The notes below the pieces were generated by a model, which saw nothing but the letters and a program-made list of their open reading frames with translations, made no database searches and was not told where the DNA came from. Below are positions 13,338-16,696 of a stretch of DNA of 16,696 bases, piece after piece. Numbering within the stretch: the stretch's first letter is position 1; every line of letters begins with the position of its first letter. Made by a program: the position numbers and the translations under genes. The stretch is from Actinomycetota bacterium (GTDB lineage: Bacteria > Actinomycetota > Thermoleophilia > Miltoncostaeales > Miltoncostaeaceae), in the NCBI GenBank assembly GCA_005800465.1, contig SYFI01000131.1, forward strand, positions 1 through 16,696. Direction: 5' to 3'.

Positions 13338-14287
13338 GGCGCTGCGGCCCTTCGGATCTCCTGCCGCTTCGCGGTGGGCACCTTGACGTCCCACACGAGT
13401 CGCACCCGCTCCATGCCGCGACTGATCATCCACGACACATCGACCTGACGCCAGGTGAGGCCGTGGCGGGCCGATCCGGGGAATGCGTGGTGGTTGTTGT
13501 GCCACGCCTCGCCGAACACCGGCAGTGCCAGCGGCCAGAAGTTGCGGCTTTCGTCACCGGTGGGGAAGTCGCGCCTGCCGAACATGTGGCAGATGGAGTT
13601 GACCGACCACGTAAGGTGATCGAACACGAACACCCGCAGCAGTCCGGCCCACACAAAGCACTCAAAGCCCAGCGCAAGGCTGCCCCCACCCACCAGGTAG
13701 CCCACGGCGAACGGGATGGCCAGCGACAGCACCAGCCACACCATGTAAAGGCGGTCGATCCACCGGATGAGGGGGTCCGCATACAGGTCTTTGCCGTAGC
13801 GCTTGCCGCGCTCGAGCCCCTTGGTAGTGAGCAACCACCCCACCTGAGCATGCCACAGGCCCTTCAGCACACCGCGCCAGTCACTGCCATAGCCGTGGTG
13901 CGGGGAGTGGGGGTCGCCCTCCTTGTCGGAGAGCGCGTGGTGCTTGCGGTGGTCGGTGACCCACTGGGTGACCGGGCCCTGCAGGGTCATCGACCCGAGG
14001 ATCGCCCACAGCGCCGTGAGCGTGCGGGTGGTCTTGAACGCGCGGTGCGAGAACAGGCGGTGAAACCCAATGGTGATGCCCAGCCCGCACACCACGTAGA
14101 GCACGGCGAAGGTGATGAGGTCGATCGGCCGCACTGCGACACCCCACAGCAGTCCGGTGATCGACAGCAGTGCGAGCGGTGGCACGATGATGGCGATGAG
14201 CGTGATGATGCGCGCAGACAGAAGGGGCGTGTCGCGAACTGTTCCAACTAGGGGGGCTCGTGGTTCCAATGGGTCGGTTGTCATCAT
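13334..14287 (-). CDS. Membrane fatty-acid desaturase (acyl-CoA/acyl-lipid delta-9 type)
   Basis: A 317-residue integral-membrane di-iron desaturase that introduces a double bond into a fatty acyl chain. The three histidine boxes are complete: His76-RLFS-His81, His113-RKHH-117 and His263-NNHH-267, with the usual EAWHNNHHAFP context. Hydrophobic segments at about 24-50, 56-75, 90-110, 180-200 and 205-225 fit the family topology. The start is ATG at 14287 (a second ATG follows immediately); the longer open frame upstream runs into the divergent gene and is Arg/Pro-rich. The gene is 65 bp from the divergent FAD oxidoreductase, so one intergenic region may control both lipid-modifying units. Confidence 0.92.
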   Translation of the reverse strand: MMTTDPLEPRAPLVGTVRDTPLLSARIITLIAIIVPPLALLSITGLLWGVAVRPIDLITFAVLYVVCGLGITIGFHRLFSHRAFKTTRTLTALWAILGSMTLQGPVTQWVTDHRKHHALSDKEGDPHSPHHGYGSDWRGVLKGLWHAQVGWLLTTKGLERGKRYGKDLYADPLIRWIDRLYMVWLVLSLAIPFAVGYLVGGGSLALGFECFVWAGLLRVFVFDHLTWSVNSICHMFGRRDFPTGDESRNFWPLALPVFGEAWHNNHHAFPGSARHGLTWRQVDVSWMISRGMERVRLVWDVKVPTAKRQEIRRAAAP

Positions 14288-14352
14288 CGGTCGGCAGGGT
14301 AGCGCGACCGTTCCGATGCGTTGGCAGTACGGGCGGGCGTCATGATGGGGTT

Positions 14353-15594
14353 GTGCGGATTGCGGTGATCGGAAGCGGAATCGGTGGCCTCGGGGCGGCG
14401 TGGCTGCTGTCGCGCACCCACGAGGTCGATGTGTTCGAGCGCGACTCACGTATCGGCGGCCACAGCCACACCACGCGGGTGATCGGGCCCGACGGCGAGC
14501 GTCTCGCGCTCGACTCGGGGTTTATCGTGCACAACGAGGTCACCTACCCACTGCTGGTGCGCATGCTGCGCGAGCTGGGAGTGGCCACGCAGCCCTCGCG
14601 CATGGGATTCTCAGTGACCTGTGAGGCATGCGACCTGGAGTTCTCGGGCGTGCGCCTGTGGACGCAGCCCGGGGCATTCATACGCCCCGCATTTGTGCGC
14701 ATGATTCCCGATGCCGTGCGGTTCCAGCGCACTGGCGATCGCGCGCTCCTGCCGCGGTATGCGGGGCTCACTCTGCGAGAGTTCGCGCGCGCAGAGGGGT
14801 ATTCACAGCGATTCATCGACCACTATCTGGTGCCCATCACCTCGGCCATCTGGTCGGCAGGGCAGGAGGACTCCCGCGACTTCCCGGCCGCCTACGCCGT
14901 CGGGTTCTGGCGCAACCACGGAATTCTGGGGTTCCGCCGGCTTAAGTGGCGCACCATCACCGGGGGCAGTGACACCTACGTGCGTGCCATCACGGCGGGG
15001 CTCGGGGATCGCGTGCACGCTGGCCTCGGGGTGACTGAGGTGCGTCGTGATGCCGATGGCGTGGACCTGCGCACCGATGACGGAAACGTACGCAGGTTCG
15101 ACCACGTGGTGATGGCTGCCCACGCGCATCAGTCACTCGCCATGCTGGTTGACGCAAGTGATGAGGAGCGACGCATTCTCTCCGCATTTCGCACGACCGA
15201 GAGCGATGTGAGCCTGCATGCCGACTCCACGCTGCTTCCCAGAAGGCGCCGGGCACGCGCGGCGTGGAACCATCACGTGGATGACTGCCACGCCTCGTAC
15301 GCCGCACCGGCCATGACCTACTCGCTCAATCGGCTGCAGGATCTGAGCTCGCGCACCGAGTGGTGCGTGTCGCTCAACCGTGATGATGAGGTTGATCCCG
15401 CGCGCCTGGTCATGCGTACGCGCTACGCCCATCCGGTGCACGACTTCACCGCACTTGGGGCGCAGAACGACATGCAGGCCATCCAGGGGGTGCGCCGCAC
15501 ATGGTTCAGCGGCGCGTGGATGGGCAATGGGTTTCATGAGGACGGCATGCGCGCTGCGGTGGGCGTGGCGAAGGGGCTCGGGGTGAACTGGTGA
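14353..15594 (+). CDS. FAD/NAD(P)-binding oxidoreductase, amine-oxidase-like (COG2907 type)
   Basis: A 413-residue flavoprotein. The start is GTG at 14353, which places the Rossmann strand VRIAVIGSGIGGLGAAWLLS at the very N-terminus, with GSGIGG at 7-12 and the ribose-binding acidic residue in VFERD. GGHSHT and DSGFIVHNEVTYPLL are conserved blocks of this family. The C-terminal FAD motif region includes TWFSGAWMGNGFHEDGM. This protein is commonly found beside DUF1365 and cyclopropane-fatty-acyl-phospholipid-synthase genes, and that is the arrangement here: its stop (TGA 15592-15594) overlaps the next start (GTG 15591). A role in oxidising or desaturating membrane fatty acyl chains is plausible; the exact reaction is unknown. 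Confidence 0.9.
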   Translation: MRIAVIGSGIGGLGAAWLLSRTHEVDVFERDSRIGGHSHTTRVIGPDGERLALDSGFIVHNEVTYPLLVRMLRELGVATQPSRMGFSVTCEACDLEFSGVRLWTQPGAFIRPAFVRMIPDAVRFQRTGDRALLPRYAGLTLREFARAEGYSQRFIDHYLVPITSAIWSAGQEDSRDFPAAYAVGFWRNHGILGFRRLKWRTITGGSDTYVRAITAGLGDRVHAGLGVTEVRRDADGVDLRTDDGNVRRFDHVVMAAHAHQSLAMLVDASDEERRILSAFRTTESDVSLHADSTLLPRRRRARAAWNHHVDDCHASYAAPAMTYSLNRLQDLSSRTEWCVSLNRDDEVDPARLVMRTRYAHPVHDFTALGAQNDMQAIQGVRRTWFSGAWMGNGFHEDGMRAAVGVAKGLGVNW

Positions 15595-16696
15595 GGTCGG
15601 CCATCTACACCGGCACGCTCGTTCATGCACGTCGCACGCCGGCTGAGCACGTGTTTCGCTACCCGGTGTGCATGTACGCCATCGACGTGGATGAGATCGT
15701 CGAGCTCAACCGGAGCCTGAGGCTGTTCTCGTACAACAGGGCGGGGATCCTCAGCCTGCGTGACGGCGACCACATGGGCGACCCCATGCGACCGGTTGGC
15801 GAGAACGTGCGCAAGTACCTGACCAGCCACGGTGTGGACGTTGACGGTGTGCGCATCACCATGATCACCAACCTGCGCACTGCCGGGTATGTGTTCAACC
15901 CCGTCACGTACTTCTACGTGTACGCCCCCGACGGAGCGCTGCGATGCATTCTGGCTGAGGTGAGCAACACATTTGGCGAGCGTATGCCGTATCTGCTCAC
16001 CGATGCCGAGCGCATCGACCCGCTCGCGAACGAGGATGCATTCCGGCACGACAAGCGCATGCACGTATCGCCGTTCTTCCCTCTCGACCAGGAATACATA
16101 TTCCGGATGGGTGGGTTGGGGGAGGCCCTGGACATCCGCATGGACGTGATGCAGGGCGATGAACGGGCGTTCTGGGCGCACCTCACCGGTACACGTCACG
16201 TGTTTACCGATCGCGAGCTCGGGCGTGCGCTTCTGCGTTATCCGCTCATGTCGCAGCAGGTCATCTCGCTCATCCACCTCGAGGCCCTCAGGCTCTGGAG
16301 AAAGCGCGTGCCGTTTTACAAGAAGCCCAAGTTCGTGCCGTCGGAGGGATCGGTGGCCCGCGCAGACGGGCCCACGCCGGGTGGCCGGGGGCTCAGGCCG
16401 ATTCCCGAGGCAAAGCGCAGCCCGATAACGCCGGTAGTGAAGGCCCTGGCGCTTCGCGGTCTGCAAAGGCCCGTGGGTGGAACCATCGAGGTACAGATGC
16501 CCGATGGCGTTGTGCACCGCATGGGATCCGGTGGCCCGCGGCACGCCCGCATCACCGTCACCGGCAAGGACTTCTTCCGGCGCATCGCGCGCCGGGGGCG
16601 CGTGGGCTTCGGTGAGGCCTATCAGGCCGGTGACTGGCGTGCAGAGGGCGATGATCTGGTGGCGTTCCTCGAAATCCTCGCGCTCACCGCCGAGGA
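15591..16696 (+). CDS. DUF1365 protein fused to cyclopropane-fatty-acyl-phospholipid-synthase-like domain (3' end outside window)
   Basis: The GTG at 15591 overlaps the preceding stop as GTGA. Residues 1 to about 245 are a DUF1365 protein: SAIYTGTLVHARRTP, then AGYVFNPVTYFYVYAPDG, then KRMHVSPFFPLDQEYIFRM. Without any stop, the frame passes through a Pro/Arg-rich linker (about 246-285). It then enters the N-terminal domain of a CFA synthase: RPVGGTIEVQMPDGVVHRMG, ARITVTGKDFFRRIARRG and VGFGEAYQAGDWRAEGDDLVAFLE. The SAM-binding part lies beyond the window. CFA synthases methylenate or methylate unsaturated acyl chains in membrane phospholipids; DUF1365 has no settled function but often accompanies them. 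Elsewhere these are usually two separate genes, so the fusion is unusual. Confidence 0.88.
   Translation, partial: MRSAIYTGTLVHARRTPAEHVFRYPVCMYAIDVDEIVELNRSLRLFSYNRAGILSLRDGDHMGDPMRPVGENVRKYLTSHGVDVDGVRITMITNLRTAGYVFNPVTYFYVYAPDGALRCILAEVSNTFGERMPYLLTDAERIDPLANEDAFRHDKRMHVSPFFPLDQEYIFRMGGLGEALDIRMDVMQGDERAFWAHLTGTRHVFTDRELGRALLRYPLMSQQVISLIHLEALRLWRKRVPFYKKPKFVPSEGSVARADGPTPGGRGLRPIPEAKRSPITPVVKALALRGLQRPVGGTIEVQMPDGVVHRMGSGGPRHARITVTGKDFFRRIARRGRVGFGEAYQAGDWRAEGDDLVAFLEILALTAE

Noticed and set aside
13112..14251. Long plus-strand open frame (379 codons) opposite the desaturase
   Set aside because: The minus-strand desaturase has all three histidine boxes and membrane segments; this frame is His/Arg/Gln-rich shadow sequence.
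1..16696. CRISPR array, integrase, transposase or prophage genes
   Set aside because: I looked for short regularly spaced repeats and recombinase-like proteins because of the repeat-bounded layout and found none.

Overview
The window is high-GC DNA in which every intact gene looks bacterial. Frequent GTG and TTG starts, a tRNA without an encoded CCA end and the protein flavour suggest an actinomycete, perhaps a deep-branching lineage such as Thermoleophilia. That taxonomic call is inference and has low certainty.

Layout. (1) 1-1383: the 3' part of argS (arginyl-tRNA synthetase) followed by an intact tRNA-Gly(CCC). (2) 1384-2278: about 0.9 kb in which I recognise no gene. (3) 2279-8194: a tight six-gene, same-strand operon for mycosporine-like amino acids (MAAs, UV-absorbing sunscreens). 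The order is an aberrant HAD-family protein, MysA-type sugar-phosphate cyclase, MysB-type O-methyltransferase, a TauD/TfdA-type Fe(II)/2-oxoglutarate oxygenase, MysC-type ATP-grasp ligase and MysD-type D-Ala-D-Ala-ligase-like enzyme. From mysA onward, genes are 2-7 bp apart. (4) 8194-8520: the wreck of a PHP-domain gene overlapping the mysD stop. (5) 8517-10025 (minus): an iron-sulfur photolyase/cryptochrome-like protein with all four cluster cysteines. (6) 10391-11310: a second, decayed copy of the argS 3' end and tRNA-Gly, split by a small secreted AOC-barrel-like gene that carries a late frameshift. (7) 11393-13337: a secreted glucosaminidase-like protein and a divergent small alpha/beta hydrolase. 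(8) 13334-16696: a fatty-acid desaturase (minus), divergent from an FAD oxidoreductase gene that overlaps a DUF1365 gene fused in frame to a cyclopropane-fatty-acyl-phospholipid-synthase-like domain, which runs off the window.

How the parts fit. MysA and MysB are expected to make 4-deoxygadusol from sedoheptulose 7-phosphate. MysC would add glycine to give mycosporine-glycine and MysD would add a second amino acid. The oxygenase embedded between mysB and mysC is the likely source of a further modification. The photolyase-like gene and the lipid-modifying module next door make a plausible photoprotection neighbourhood of sunscreen, light-dependent DNA repair or sensing, and membrane lipid remodelling.

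The most notable structural feature is that the MAA operon and the photolyase gene lie between two direct copies of argS-3'/tRNA-Gly, the left intact and the right degenerate. This looks like an old island or duplication event at a tRNA locus. The right copy was then opened by a further insertion of about 545 bp with short repeats at its junctions.
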